A stretch of DNA of 64,000 bases. Source: Stromatinia cepivora (Eukaryota; Ascomycota; Leotiomycetes; Helotiales; Sclerotiniaceae). The translations under genes were made by a program, and so were the position numbers. Under the pieces are notes generated by a model that saw nothing but the letters and a program-made list of their open reading frames with translations, had not been told where the DNA came from and did not search any database. Where the stretch lies: assembly GCA_014898415.1 (NCBI GenBank), contig RCTD01000006.1:310001-374000 (forward strand), read 5' to 3'. Positions within the stretch are counted from its first letter, which is position 1; each line of letters begins with the position of its first letter. This document shows positions 23,101-33,868 of the stretch, piece by piece.

Positions 23101-24043
23101 ATTTAGGGACTGAGGTTTGGAGGGCTCGAATCTTGACATGGTCTACCTAGTTAGTAGTTAATGAATGCAGGATATGTATCTATACGACATGGGATGGAAT
23201 GGTTCGTGGCGTTTAGTTCTTTGCAGTCAAAATACAGACCAGGTTTCGCTTTATTTTGTTCTTTTGCACATTTCCGTTCTACAAAATATCAAGCTACTTG
23301 AATTCATCTGCGATGCACTAACTCACAATGAACGTGATACATGAAATATTGACCAAAGGCTTTATATTTACTAACGAGTGACTATATAAAAAAGCTCTAG
23401 GCGTTTCTTTAGTTGTTTAAGTACAAGCAGAAAGAGCACAATGAAGTATATGAGTATGATCAAAACTTCTCTACCATATTAATTCCTACCACGCAGACAG
23501 ATTTCGATCTGACAAAAAAGAAGGAAAGAGAGTACATCTGATCTGAGAACAAACACTAAGGGCGGAGTAAACCTCCATACATGGATGATGCAAAAGTCGA
23601 TAAGAAGATCAGATTTTGGCGACAAAAGCCTCGAAGATATATCACCCCTCGCATAATGTAATGCAAAAGTAGTAACTATGATCTGTCCAAAGCACTGAAG
23701 ATAGTCCTCAGCTTAGGATGACTCGTTATGGTAGAATAACTTTTCGAAGATAATGTTGATTAAACAGAATGGACATATCGTAATTCGACAAAGGGAAACC
23801 CCAATTTAAGGCGAAAGGTTGCACAATACAAGCTTGACCATGTATCTGCAGGGCAAAGAAGAACCAATGGGAAGAGTCCATAGATATGAAAGACTGAAAG
23901 CCGGAAAACAAAAAACCCGGAGGATATGTTGTATTGTTATCTTGGTTGCATAAAATCATGTCTTTGTAAAGATCGTAAGGAGACGCAGAACACAAAAGGT
24001 AATATGACGAAGGAGCAAATGCAAATGTAGCGTCCGAAAGAGA
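23101..24043. other. Intergenic, convergent 3' flanks
   Basis: 943 bp between the ends of RAD17 and the Pumilio gene, both transcribed toward it. No gene was recognised. It likely carries both 3' UTRs. Confidence 0.45.
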
Positions 24044-26861
24044 TTAGCGATAAGCACCACCATATCGAACATTGGCTGGTGGCATGCGTGGTGGCGGAGC
24101 GCTGCTGATAGCAGGACCAGAACCTGGACCTGGACGAGTCTGGAGGGCAGGGTTAGTGCAGAGCATGCCAACTCGAGAGCCAAACTTGGAACCACGAAGG
24201 GAGACCATGTGCTTGCGGATGTGAGAAGCAACAATCTCTCGATGTTGGGGGTTGGAGTGTTGCAAGATATACTGGATCAGATAATTACCATATTGATCAC
24301 TGGCGATATCAATCAAAGGAATGCGGGGACGATCAAGGCGGCCTTCGCATACACGATCAAGGTAACGGCCGAGAAAATCGACTCCGCCAATCTTAAGACA
24401 CTTCTCAACAACCTTAGATGCGAATTGATCCATGCTATATTCTGAAGCATAGCGGATAACGTGGTCAATGGCTCGGCTACGATCAGCTGGTGCTCCATGC
24501 TCGCAGATATGTTGAATACACCAATTGCCGAATTGTCCATGGGCGACGATGTCAATGCTAGCAAGAACTTCCTCAATGCAGGGACGCTGTGGTACAGTTA
24601 AACTCAGTTCGATATGAAGTGAATTGCAAACGTACCTTGTCTTCCTCGAGACAGTTCTCGAAAATGTTTTGAACGACCAAACTACCTGTCTCACCAAGAG
24701 CAACCTCGTGCCACATACCACGAAGGGCTTCATTGACGTACTTCATGATCTGAGGAGGAGACTCGGTCCAGCGAAGTTCGAACAACTTCTGCCAAACATG
24801 ACAGGCATATCGATGGATAACGGTCTCAGGGATCCTACGAAGAAGTTCGTGAACCATGATAGCCTTGTAATCCTCAGGAACAGAATCAAAGGCCTTTTGC
24901 ACGACATGACAGCCGAAAGCATCCATGGACAGATTCAGAGTATTACCACGGATAGCCTCCGCAATCTTGATGACTTGCTCTGGAGTACCGTGCTCGAAGC
25001 ATCGTTGAACCAAGAAGTTACCAAAGCGGTTGACCATTAGAGGATAAGCCTGGGCAACAATAGCCTCAACAATATCGTATTTCTGCTCGGTTGTACCAAC
25101 CTTAAGCTTTTGTTGCAAGAAGATTGAGGCTTGCTGATCGTTGTTGCAGACAATCTTGTCAACAATGTACTTCCAGTTGCAGTTCACGGTGCGGTCTAAA
25201 AGACGACGGTAGTTCAGTGGCTCAGTGGTTGGTAGATAAGTTTGGTGACCTTCGTTAGCGACCGACTGAAGATTGGTTAGTGAATGGGGCTCAGTGAGTT
25301 GTTTGATGCTTACTTCAGTCTTCCATGTTCCGCTGGCCGAAGTAAACTCCGGTGCATGTGGTGATAGAGGTGTGCCGATTGGCTGAGGTTGATAGCCTGA
25401 GTACACGCCACTTCCCATATTCACACCCATGTTCATCTGGCTTCCCAATGGAGTTGGAATTCCACCCATGGATCCATACGAGCTTGAAGAAGGTGTAAAG
25501 CCGTCGAAGGAGCTTGAGCTGCTGGAATAAGGAACAGAACCTAGGTTACGATTGTTGAATCTGCTGCCGTTAGTACGACGGACTCCACCACCTGGCATCG
25601 CCATATCATGCTCGTATCTCTCGCCACGAAAGGAGTTTGGAGGGGGTCCGCCAAACGACATGTTCGACTCAACGAAGGGCTGATTGCAACCACCACGGCC
25701 CATCCACTGTCCAGTAGTATGTGGATCAGAAGGTTGAAAAGAAGGCATTGGTGGAGCATTTGGGAAATTTGGCTTGTTGTTACCCCAAATAGCTCGAGTA
25801 CGATTATAACCACTCGCAGAAAGAGCATCACTATGATCGGAGTGTGCATCTTCCTGAGTAGCCCAGGAGCTCTCACGAGCAACTTGGGGACGGAAATGGT
25901 TTGGAGGGATACCAGCGGCGTTGTCTGAAACATTTCCGAGAGGAAAGTCAGCTTCGGAAACACTACCGATAGCTTGGTCAATAGTGTGCTTTGTAATGCG
26001 GTTTTGTGCAAGCTCCTGGTCCATGCGTGCAATTCTTCCCTTTGCAGCCTCTAGCTCAAACTTGAGACGGAGAACCTCTTCCGCACTAGGTTGATTGTCA
26101 CCATCACCACGACTCTGAGGACGAGTAGTGGGAGCAGTTGTAGCCGTGCCCGAGTCAAAAGTCTCGGTGGCAGGTGTAATTGGGACTGAAGTAGGAGCAG
26201 AATTGTAGTCAACGGTGCGTGAATTTCCCGAGCCATAGTCATCCGAATTTCTCAAAGCTTCGTGTTGTCGATTGAGAACTGCTTGTTGCTCGGAAAGCTT
26301 GGCCAATAGCTTATCGACAGGGTTTGGCATGGTATCGAAAGAAGAGCATGGGAATGCAGGTGGGGCGACAAAAGTCTCGTGGCTTAACTTCATCTTCTGT
26401 ATCCGTTAGTGGGGGTCTAAGCAATGATGGGATGAGAGTGTTACCTTAGGAGCAGCCTGGTTGCCCAACTTGTTAGTGGAAAGAACTGTGGCGGCCTTTT
26501 TGAGAGTATTAGCATTGTCCTGGATTAAGAATTGGTCAGTAAGATCTGCAGAATATTTGGAAATGAGATAGCATAAATGGTATTTGATTTGAAGACAAGG
26601 TGCAAGAATTCTGCCATTGTGCTCACTCAAAAAAGAAATGACACTGTGAGAAGAAGTAAATTTGTTCAAGGACAAGTTGACAAGGCACAGAAGAGACAAT
26701 AAACAAGAAAAGCAGTGATGATGATTGAAGCAAGGACAACAAACCATTCGTGCAGTCATCTTATCAATGGCATCGTCACCAAGTCCAGAGTTCTCATGGC
26801 TGCTACGATCAATTGTACGACGAAGAGTTGGTGATCCATTGGAAGCAACTGAGGAAGCCAT
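24044..26861 (-). CDS. Pumilio (Puf) family RNA-binding protein
   Basis: Predicted 815 aa in five exons: 26861-26745, 26519-26445, 26396-25314, 25265-24636 and 24586-24044. The start is the first ATG in the coding frame (MASSVASNGSPTLRR). The intron at 25313-25266 is only 48 nt, has GTAAGC, a CACTAACC branch and CTTCAG, and is stop-free and in frame. Residues 1 to about 420 are Ser/Asn/Gly-rich with a short coiled coil. The Pumilio homology domain (about 430-770) has repeats with motifs such as NRFGNFLVQRCFEHG, DAFGCHVVQKAF, HRYACHVWQKLFE, GQFGNWCIQHICEHG and DQYGNYLIQYILQHS. Puf proteins bind 3' UTR elements and repress or localise mRNA in the cytoplasm. Assignment to one yeast Puf (1-6) was not possible. 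Confidence 0.9.
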
Positions 26862-28082
26862 GCTGCTTGTAGGATATCTCAATGAAAGAGTTGTCAAAGG
26901 AAAGTAGTGGCCTGTAGCAGATTGTACTGACTGAATAGATCGAAAATGATTGTTGAATAGTTCACTCGTAGATGAGATGGAAGTAGATGAACAGAAATGA
27001 AGGTATGAAAGATCAAGAAAAGAAATAAGAGTCGTAGCTCTAGGAGATTTAGATAGAGAAGTAACGTCTATCCTTTGCAGTTGCTCTATCCTCTTTTCAA
27101 ATGGCAGGCAAAAAATGAAAGTCTGATTTTTTTAAATTCTGAATGAGAGGAATTGAAGAAAGAATAAAGGTCATCGATGATAGAGAAAAAAAAAGCCGAA
27201 AGTGATTTTGTGCGGGCTCGGTAAGCTTTATATTCACTTCAAGAAATCTTCCGCTCTATCGTCTCGCATATCTCAATTCCTAAAGTCTTTTATTAGGCGG
27301 AGAGATCTTCATTTAGGTATAGATCGGATGAGAGCAGAGGTTTGCGGAAAATTAAATGAATCAAATAGTGCAAGAGCGCAGAGATAGAAGCTTCAATGAA
27401 TGGAAAGCAATGAATGGAAAGCTTCGAACAGGATCGCTCTTACCGCTTCTTCTCATTGTATTACCTACTTACCACCAGGCGCCTGACAAGAATGACTTCT
27501 ATGGAAAGATTTCGATTACCTCTAAGATTCCATTCGGTAAGTGAATCTTCTTTCGGACCGACATATTAAATTCCGTTTTCCAACAGGTCTTTTGTTTCCA
27601 TATCTAGGTAGTCAAAGCAATTGTAACCTATATAAAGATGTAGAAAGGGCGAAAAATAATTATGTCTTTCAATCATAGCAGGAGATTTGACAGGTACGAT
27701 CCTTTACTTTGTACTTCCATGCTACAATATGAAGGAACTCTCTGTAGGCACGCAGCTATACCGGGCAGAGAAGAGACTTCAATCGGCATGGTTCTAATGC
27801 TCTTTGACCACGAAGGAAGCTACCTCCTTCCAAAGCTGCATCATTAGCAGTATTGGGATCCTTAGACAAGCTTTCAAAGCTTTTAGCGTGGAAAGCCCAT
27901 GTGCAGCTTCGCGATAAACTTTCTCATTCGACTGAACTTTTGCTCTTTGCATTCCAGATTCTGGTAATATCTCAAACAACCTTCCACGATACTCCACCAG
28001 GAGCTGATCCCAAACGCCAGTAATGCTACAGTTTTATAGAATGCTGTACATAGTATTTTTTGGATATGAAGCCTTCCTTCGT
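26862..28082. other. Intergenic upstream of the Pumilio gene
   Basis: 1.22 kb with the Pumilio promoter/leader and the 3' flank of the mS33 gene. The stretch 26900-27200 is purine-rich (GAAAGAAATAAGAG, AGAAAAAAAAAGCC), as in many fungal leaders read on the other strand. A short duplication GAATGGAAAGC(A)AT occurs near 27396-27422. No gene was found. Confidence 0.4.
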
Positions 28083-28568
28083 CTACCTCTTCTTTCCCTT
28101 GAACTTCTTGGAATCTGAACCAAATCTATTAGTAAATGCCCGCATGCTTGCAGCATACCACATACCTTCCGCAGTCCTCTTCTTCTTCGGTGCTCCCTTT
28201 CCTCTTGCTTTCAGACTAAATTACTGTCAGTACAGAGTCCTTCAAGATGATTAAATACACTTACATAGTAATGTGTTCAAATCTATCTTCTTCATCATCA
28301 TCATAAGTCTCGACGTCATATTCATCGTACGCCTTCTGCAGATCTTTTATTGTCGCCATTTTCCGTGGATAGTATGCAGCCAACGCTGGTCCCTTTAATC
28401 TCTGTCGAAGAATCTTATTTCCTGTTCGAAATCTGTCGGGGTTGAATGTGGTTGAGAAAATCCGGCATTGGACCTGTAGAATTGAGCTTGGTCCAGAAAC
28501 CTTTGACCGCGCAATATGCGAGTCCCTACCTTCATCAATTCCAGCAATCTTGACTTCGCGACCGACAT
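28083..28568 (-). CDS. RSM27: Mitochondrial small-subunit ribosomal protein mS33 (Rsm27/MRPS33)
   Basis: A four-exon gene easy to miss because every exon is short: 28568-28530 (39 nt), 28473-28265, 28215-28166 (50 nt) and 28114-28083 (32 nt). All phases close to give 109 aa, the normal size. The product begins MSVAKSRLLELMK. Recognisable family segments are FSTTFNPDRFRTGNKILRQ, LKGPALAAYYP, TIKDLQKAY and the basic C-terminal GRGAPKKKR-type stretch (here ARGKGAPKKKRTAE), ending KFKGKKR. mS33 is a structural protein of the mitoribosome small subunit. It is transcribed divergently from the RNase III gene, with starts 285 bp apart. I recognised the family from memory of fungal mS33. Splice sites are canonical (GTAGGG, GTAAGT, GTATGT donors). 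Confidence 0.87.
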
Positions 28569-28852
28569 GTTTGGCAATAAGGGCGATTTGCTTCTCAAGT
28601 CTGGTTTATGGATTCTATAAGATTTTAGCGGGCGCTGTCAACGACTACGGTCCGTTATTAATCCGAAAGATCACGTGCTATTGCTGTCGGAGGATCTATA
28701 TTAGGTTGGGGATTTTCCCTCACACACTCTTGACAAGTTCACGATTTTCGGATATTCAATTGTGTACCTAAAAAGACTTGAATATCAATAAATGAGCTTT
28801 TAAATTTCATAAATATCAGCAATAATAGTTACTTGTATTTTCGACCATTGTA
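28569..28852. promoter_or_regulatory. Bidirectional promoter region, mS33 / RNase III
   Basis: Only 284 bp separate the two divergent start codons, so both core promoters and leaders must fit here. No TATA box was convincing on either strand. Shared regulation is an inference from the spacing. Confidence 0.55.
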
Positions 28853-30166
28853 ATGGTGCATGCTTACGATCCAGAAGCAAAATCGCGAAAATCATCCAAG
28901 CAAGAAATGTCGTCCAAACGTTCATTCCCCTTCAAAAATGGTATTGAAAAGGAGCACAAGAAAAGAAATGTAAGTCAATTTGCGCTAACAAATCAACGGT
29001 GCTAATACATATTGCAGTTGAATTCTTCGTCACATGAAAAAGCCTCGAAATTATTGGGTGCATTAGAAGACCTTCTTGATCAAGGTGGGGTGGGCGAAGT
29101 CGAGACCGTGATAGGTAAGACGGCTTTTTCAGGAGCCATCGAGCTTCGGGATACATTAAGAAACCAACTGCAGCCGGAGCTAGATCATAACAACCCCAGT
29201 GTTGAAACCTCATCCCAGGAACTTGTCAAGCAAAACTCGGGCAAAATAATATCCCCTACGCAGCTTACTCCATGGACTTCTTCTTCAATCCCAACAGAAC
29301 TCCCACCCCTTCCAGCAGTGTTTGATCCTACCCTTGAGGTGGCAGCATTCACTCATCATGGCTACGGTTCTGGTGACATTTCAGATTTGAGCTATGAGCG
29401 CCTGGAATGGGTAGGAGATGCTTATATCTACAACATTTCCACGCTTCTCATCTCACAAACATTCCCTGCTTTACTGCCTGGAAAGTGCTCTCAACTTCGT
29501 GAAAGACTTGTCAAGAATGTCACTTTAGCGGATTATGCTCGGAAATATGGTTTTGATAAGCGCGCCAGACTGCCAGAACAGAACCAGAACCAGGACACGA
29601 CCAAAATTATGGGAGATATCTTCGAATCATATGTCGCAGCTGTTTTGCTCTCAGATCGAGAAAATGGGGTAGCACGTGCAACGGAATGGTTGAAGAGTCT
29701 CTGGGCGATGACATTGTCAAAAGAGATCAAACAAGAAGAGCGCAGTGAGAAAAAATTGGATAGTCCATTATGGAGATTGAGAGGAGCAGTTGATGACGTT
29801 CAGACACATCATGTAACTGAAGTCGAACTCAACGCCAAGGAGAAATTGCAGAAAGCCCTAAACTCTAAAATCAGCAAATTGACATACAAGGACATGGGAC
29901 CAGTACGAAAGGACCCGAACACTAAACTTCCAGTATTTACAGTAGGTGTTTTTCTTAATGGATGGGGTGAGGTTGACAAGCAAATTGGTTTCGGAAGTGC
30001 AAACGGCAAGAAGGAGGCCGGCTTAAAGGCTGCAGATATGGCGTTGAAGAACAAGAAGATGATGTGCAAGTACTTGGAGAAAAAGAGAATCTACGATGCA
30101 CAACAGCAAAAGGAAAGAATTGCGCTTCAGAAACAGGAAGAAAATATCAATGATGCGCGATTGTAG
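28853..30166 (+). CDS. RNase III family endoribonuclease (Rnt1-like) with dsRNA-binding domain
   Basis: Predicted 421 aa in two exons, 28853-28969 and 29018-30166. The 48-bp intron (GTAAGT, GCTAACA/GCTAATA, TTGCAG) is phase 0, and the first exon supplies an ATG that the long second exon lacks. A single RNase III domain contains ERLEWVGDA with E169 and D173, and MGDIFES with D239 and E242. These match the four metal-binding acidic residues of active RNase III. A dsRBD-like C-terminus (about 305-395) ends in a coiled, Gln/Lys-rich tail. With one catalytic and one dsRBD domain it resembles yeast Rnt1, which processes rRNA and snRNA precursors in the nucleus. A mitoribosomal RNase III-like protein is the alternative, but those usually lose the catalytic residues that are present here. 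Confidence 0.86.
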
Positions 30167-31106
30167 AGAAGCCATTACACTCGAACAGGTAGACAGTCGG
30201 AGGCTCGCATTCATGGGGGATACTTGAGAGATTGATTGGTTGTCAATATGATATTGAGTTCACAGCATTGGCGTTTGCTCAGGAGTTACTCGTTGGTTGG
30301 GAAAAGATACCCAAGAAATACGTCTCCATACAGAACACGAAACAAATCAAGCATTTGCATTAGCACAAGCTACTTGTATGAAAAGAGTTCATGAGGTGTT
30401 CAAATACACCATACATATTTCCAGTGATCCATGTCTAACTAGCCAACAGACCGTGTTACCATCCTACTGGTTCTTCCACATGCCTTCAAAACATCGGTGT
30501 GGATCGCCAACGTAAAAATCCCCAAAAACCTTCACCAAAAATTTTCAATTGATAAATTTACATGTCTCAACTTCCCGTCTCTCAGGAACAGCAACATGTC
30601 CTCCAATGCTGTCACTCTGGAAAGACCTCGCGGCATAGAAAAGATCTAGAGTCAGGGGTCACCAGCGAAATTCAAGGTACTAGTGCGGTGCTTCCGGGTA
30701 CAGCCAAATCCCTGCATCATTCCATTCTTCGAGCCTCGGTTTAACCGCATGCATTGCAGGTACAAACGCGAAAGATGCGCATGATAAATCATTTAATTAT
30801 TGCATCTCCTTTCATTACAGATCTCCCATTTTACTATTTTTAATATTATCTCTTTGCTTGTTGAAATCTTTACTTGGAAGTTGTGAGGATTGAATTTTCG
30901 TCCGAGAATAAGTGTAATAAAAAAGAATCTTGATTGGAAATTCTATATTTGGATAGATGCGAGAGAAAGGAAAGCACTCGATATAATATGGCGGATTCTG
31001 TGGGTAAGTGCGTTGTTGATTCACGATGCATATGTGCCCTATTGTACAATATTTGCCCAACAAAACTGCAAAGAGTTTCGATTGTTCCATTCTGACTCAA
31101 CCCAAA
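30167..31106. other. Intergenic
   Basis: 940 bp between two plus-strand genes. Frames at 30297-30515, 30562-30744 and 30890-31273 have no recognisable features. The last overlaps the next gene's start in another frame. Confidence 0.4.
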
Positions 31107-32081
31107 ATGCCAGACCGAGTATTCGTCCACGCGCTCAACACAGTAAAGAAGATACCCAAAACCGGAGCGTCGCGCCCCCCTCCCGCAGACCGATTGCGTC
31201 TCTATGGATTATACAAGCAGGCTATGGAGGGGGATGTGGATGGTGTCATGATGCGGCCAAGTTCGAGAGGTGAGGGGGAAGATGGTGAAGGGGGATTGCA
31301 GGGAGAGGAGTTAAAGAGGGAAAGAGATAAATGGGATGCGTGGGATGCACAGAGAGGGGTCAGTAGGACTGAAGCGAAGAGGAGGTATATTGAAGCATTA
31401 ATTGATACTATGCATAAGTATGCTAGTACTACTGCGTAAGTCATGGATCTCCTGGCTTTGGAGCTCAACCTGCGGAGACGATAAATAAGCTAATTTCACA
31501 TTTGGCAATGCAGAGATGCAAGAGAATTGGTTGCAGAATTAGAATTCGTTTGGGATCAGATCAAGAACAATAGTCCATCGTCTACGGGATCTTCGCCTGG
31601 TCATCGTGTGCCATCTTATACAACCCAACCGAGACAATTTCAACAACCGGTGTCAGGGGCAGACGGCGCAATGAGAGTACTGAGTCCGATGAGCCAGGAC
31701 GATGAAGCCGAGAGAGAATCCGAGAGAAAGGTGGGATATAATGGCGGAGATGAAGACGAATTTACGGATGGTAAAAATAATAAGACAAAATGGAGGAGGA
31801 ACGTGGAACAGGCGCTGGTGAAAATGACGGCTGAGATTGCAGCGCTGAGAGAGCAGATTGCGACGGGAAGGGAATATCAAGGCAAGAAGTCAAGATCTCC
31901 GAGAAAATGGCTGGCTTGGTTTATCTGGATTGCCATCAAGCATTTCTTGGTAGATATAGCGCTATTGGGTCTCATTCTGCTGTGGATGAGACGAAAGAAG
32001 GATAGGAGAGTGGAGGATCTTGTAAGAGAAGGATTGAGGATCGGGAGGGAATATGTGAGGAAGGTTTTACCTTCTCGGTGA
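31107..32081 (+). CDS. Tail-anchored acyl-CoA-binding domain protein (ACBD5/Atg37-like)
   Basis: Predicted 298 aa in two exons, 31107-31435 and 31514-32081. The intron has GTAAGT and ATGCAG, and joins codon GC|A to keep ASTTADARELVAELEFVWDQ. Residues 1 to about 115 form an acyl-CoA-binding (ACB) domain: ALNTVKKIP, PPADRLRLYGLYKQA, then KWDAWDAQRGVSRTEAKRRYIEAL. The usual ACB core is broken by an acidic insert (GEGEDGEGG). A linker, a short coiled coil (about 205-230) and one hydrophobic segment (about 242-268, WLAWFIWIAIKHFL onward) follow, then a basic tail. This layout matches ACBD5/Atg37, a peroxisomal membrane protein that binds acyl-CoA and takes part in pexophagy. The peroxisomal location is inferred from the family. 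Confidence 0.8.
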
Positions 32082-32292
32082 CAACACTTCAATCATCGAA
32101 ATATAAAACTCATACTCGAGTAATAGTGACGAAGAGCGAACACAACACCCGGACGTTCTACACACATTGGTCGACAAATCATTCACAAGACTGATGACTT
32201 CAATAAGCAGGATAGGAATGTATTATACCCAACACATTATACCCAATATAACCATCACACTCATCTACCAATCAATCCTAGCCCAGGCTCCT

Positions 32293-32927
32293 TTATGAAG
32301 GCATACCAATATATGCAGTACCAGGAATACCAGAAAACCACTTCACCCTTTTCCCAGCATACAACTCGCCCTTGGGGACATTCTCATTTGCCCAATTCTG
32401 ATCGTCCAAAACACCAGCTTTGAGAACAACCTGGTTGACAAAAGATTCGCCAGTTCGGTATAGAGTGGTGCCGCAATCACCACAGAAGTGAGAGGTGATT
32501 TTCTTGCCGGAATCGGCTGTTTTGGTGATGGTTTTGGGTTTACCTGGGCGTATTAGGTTTGGAATCGAGATGGTGGTTGTTAAGAGAGGGGAGGGTGGAG
32601 GGAAAGGAGAAATGGGGATGAAGAGGAAGAAAAGGAGGGAAAACGAACCGGATTCAAGCTTGAATTGCCCCTCGTGTAACACGATATTATCACTGTACGA
32701 TGCGCCACTAATCTTTCGACAATCGTTGCAATGGCATAGGAGATGAGCATCTGGTTCGCCGGTAAAGCTTATGCGGATCTTTCGGATCAATGGTCAGCAT
32801 ATTTGTAGGGAGAAGGGATGAGTGCATGTAATATAGATAGATATTGTAATTTTATATACGACATAATATAGATAATAGAAGAAGGGAAGATAATTACCGC
32901 ATCACAGAAACACCCTCCTGATGGCAT
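32293..32927 (-). CDS. GFA/CENP-V domain zinc protein
   Basis: Predicted 136 aa in three exons: 32927-32898, 32778-32649 and 32543-32293. The first exon is only 30 nt and supplies MPSGGCFCDA. The second intron (32648-32544, GTTCGT to GCCCAG) is 105 nt, in frame and stop-free. The conserved cysteines of the GFA fold are present: GGCFCDA, LLCHCNDCRKISGA and HFCGDCGTTLYR. The C-terminal VKWFSGIPG also fits. Members of this family were first described as glutathione-dependent formaldehyde-activating enzymes, and most act as zinc-binding carbon-sulfur lyase-like proteins of unclear substrate. The length agrees with the family (130-150 aa). Confidence 0.83.
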
Positions 32928-33868
32928 ACTGATTGGAGGTAATTGTTGTATAGTCAAATAGATATAGGTATTTAGAGAGTTGTATCTAAAGGGAAAGAAA
33001 TGAGGTTCACAGAGGATATATACACATTTATATATCCCTCTTTGCTCCCCCACAGATCCATAATATCAAGTACACTAATAGACCTATGACTCCAAACCAC
33101 GTCCACTCGTGGGGCTGGAACGTACAAAACTCCGAATGCTGAATCGGCATTAATGGAACAGACGAGATTTGGAGAGGAAAAGTGGGGGCAGTTTGATCAA
33201 TAGAATATAATAATAGAAATATAAGTTTCGAGTATTAGGTACTTCGGCTCCCAAGTCTGATTGGCGGAAAAAGTCAAAACTTATGACTGCAGGGAGAATG
33301 TACTAGACCGGACTGATTCATGTAGAAGGATGTGAAGAAGATTTGAAAGCATTTAAAGGGTCTGGATTGTTGTGGCATGGATGATAGGATTGGTTGACAG
33401 TTGATGGGATGGGATGGGATGGGATGGGATAGGATAGGATGGGATAGGATGAATGAGATGGTATAGAGTTATTTTGGTAGGGAACATGAGATGAATTCGC
33501 TACGAATAGAATAATAGGAGAAGTGAATACCTACCTACCTAGGTATTAAGAAATAAGTATTATCTTCCAATTTCATAGGTAGGTAATAAAAGATTGATGT
33601 ATCCCTAATATAATGTAAGATTCACTGTCGTCATGAGCAACAGGGATGAGCAAACAGAATTCCACCAGTTCCTGTTCCCCACTCACCTAACAAAGCGTGA
33701 ACTCTCAACCCCTCGATCCCTTTCATCTCCATCCCCATAATTGAAACGCCAACGAGAAAAGTAAAAATCCTCTACACAATTATCTCTTGGTACGATTTAA
33801 AATATTGAAACAGATGGTCAAAGTATCAGTGCTTACAATTGGAAAAGTTCCCAAGAGTTTGTTGCACC
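32928..33868. other. Divergent intergenic region between the GFA and SH3-repeat genes
   Basis: 941 bp containing both promoters, a GGGAT microsatellite (33403-33451) and a palindromic ACCTACCTACCTAGGTATT stretch near 33530. No gene was recognised. Confidence 0.4.
33403..33451. repeat. GGGAT microsatellite
   Basis: About ten tandem 5-base units, first GGGAT and then a mix of GGGAT and AGGAT, lie in the divergent promoter region. The sequence is directly visible. It is internal and not telomeric in type (fungal telomeres are usually TTAGGG). Confidence 0.85.

Noticed and set aside
33403..33451. GGGAT repeat as an interstitial telomere
   Set aside because: The unit is 5 bp GGGAT/AGGAT, not TTAGGG, so it is treated as a microsatellite.
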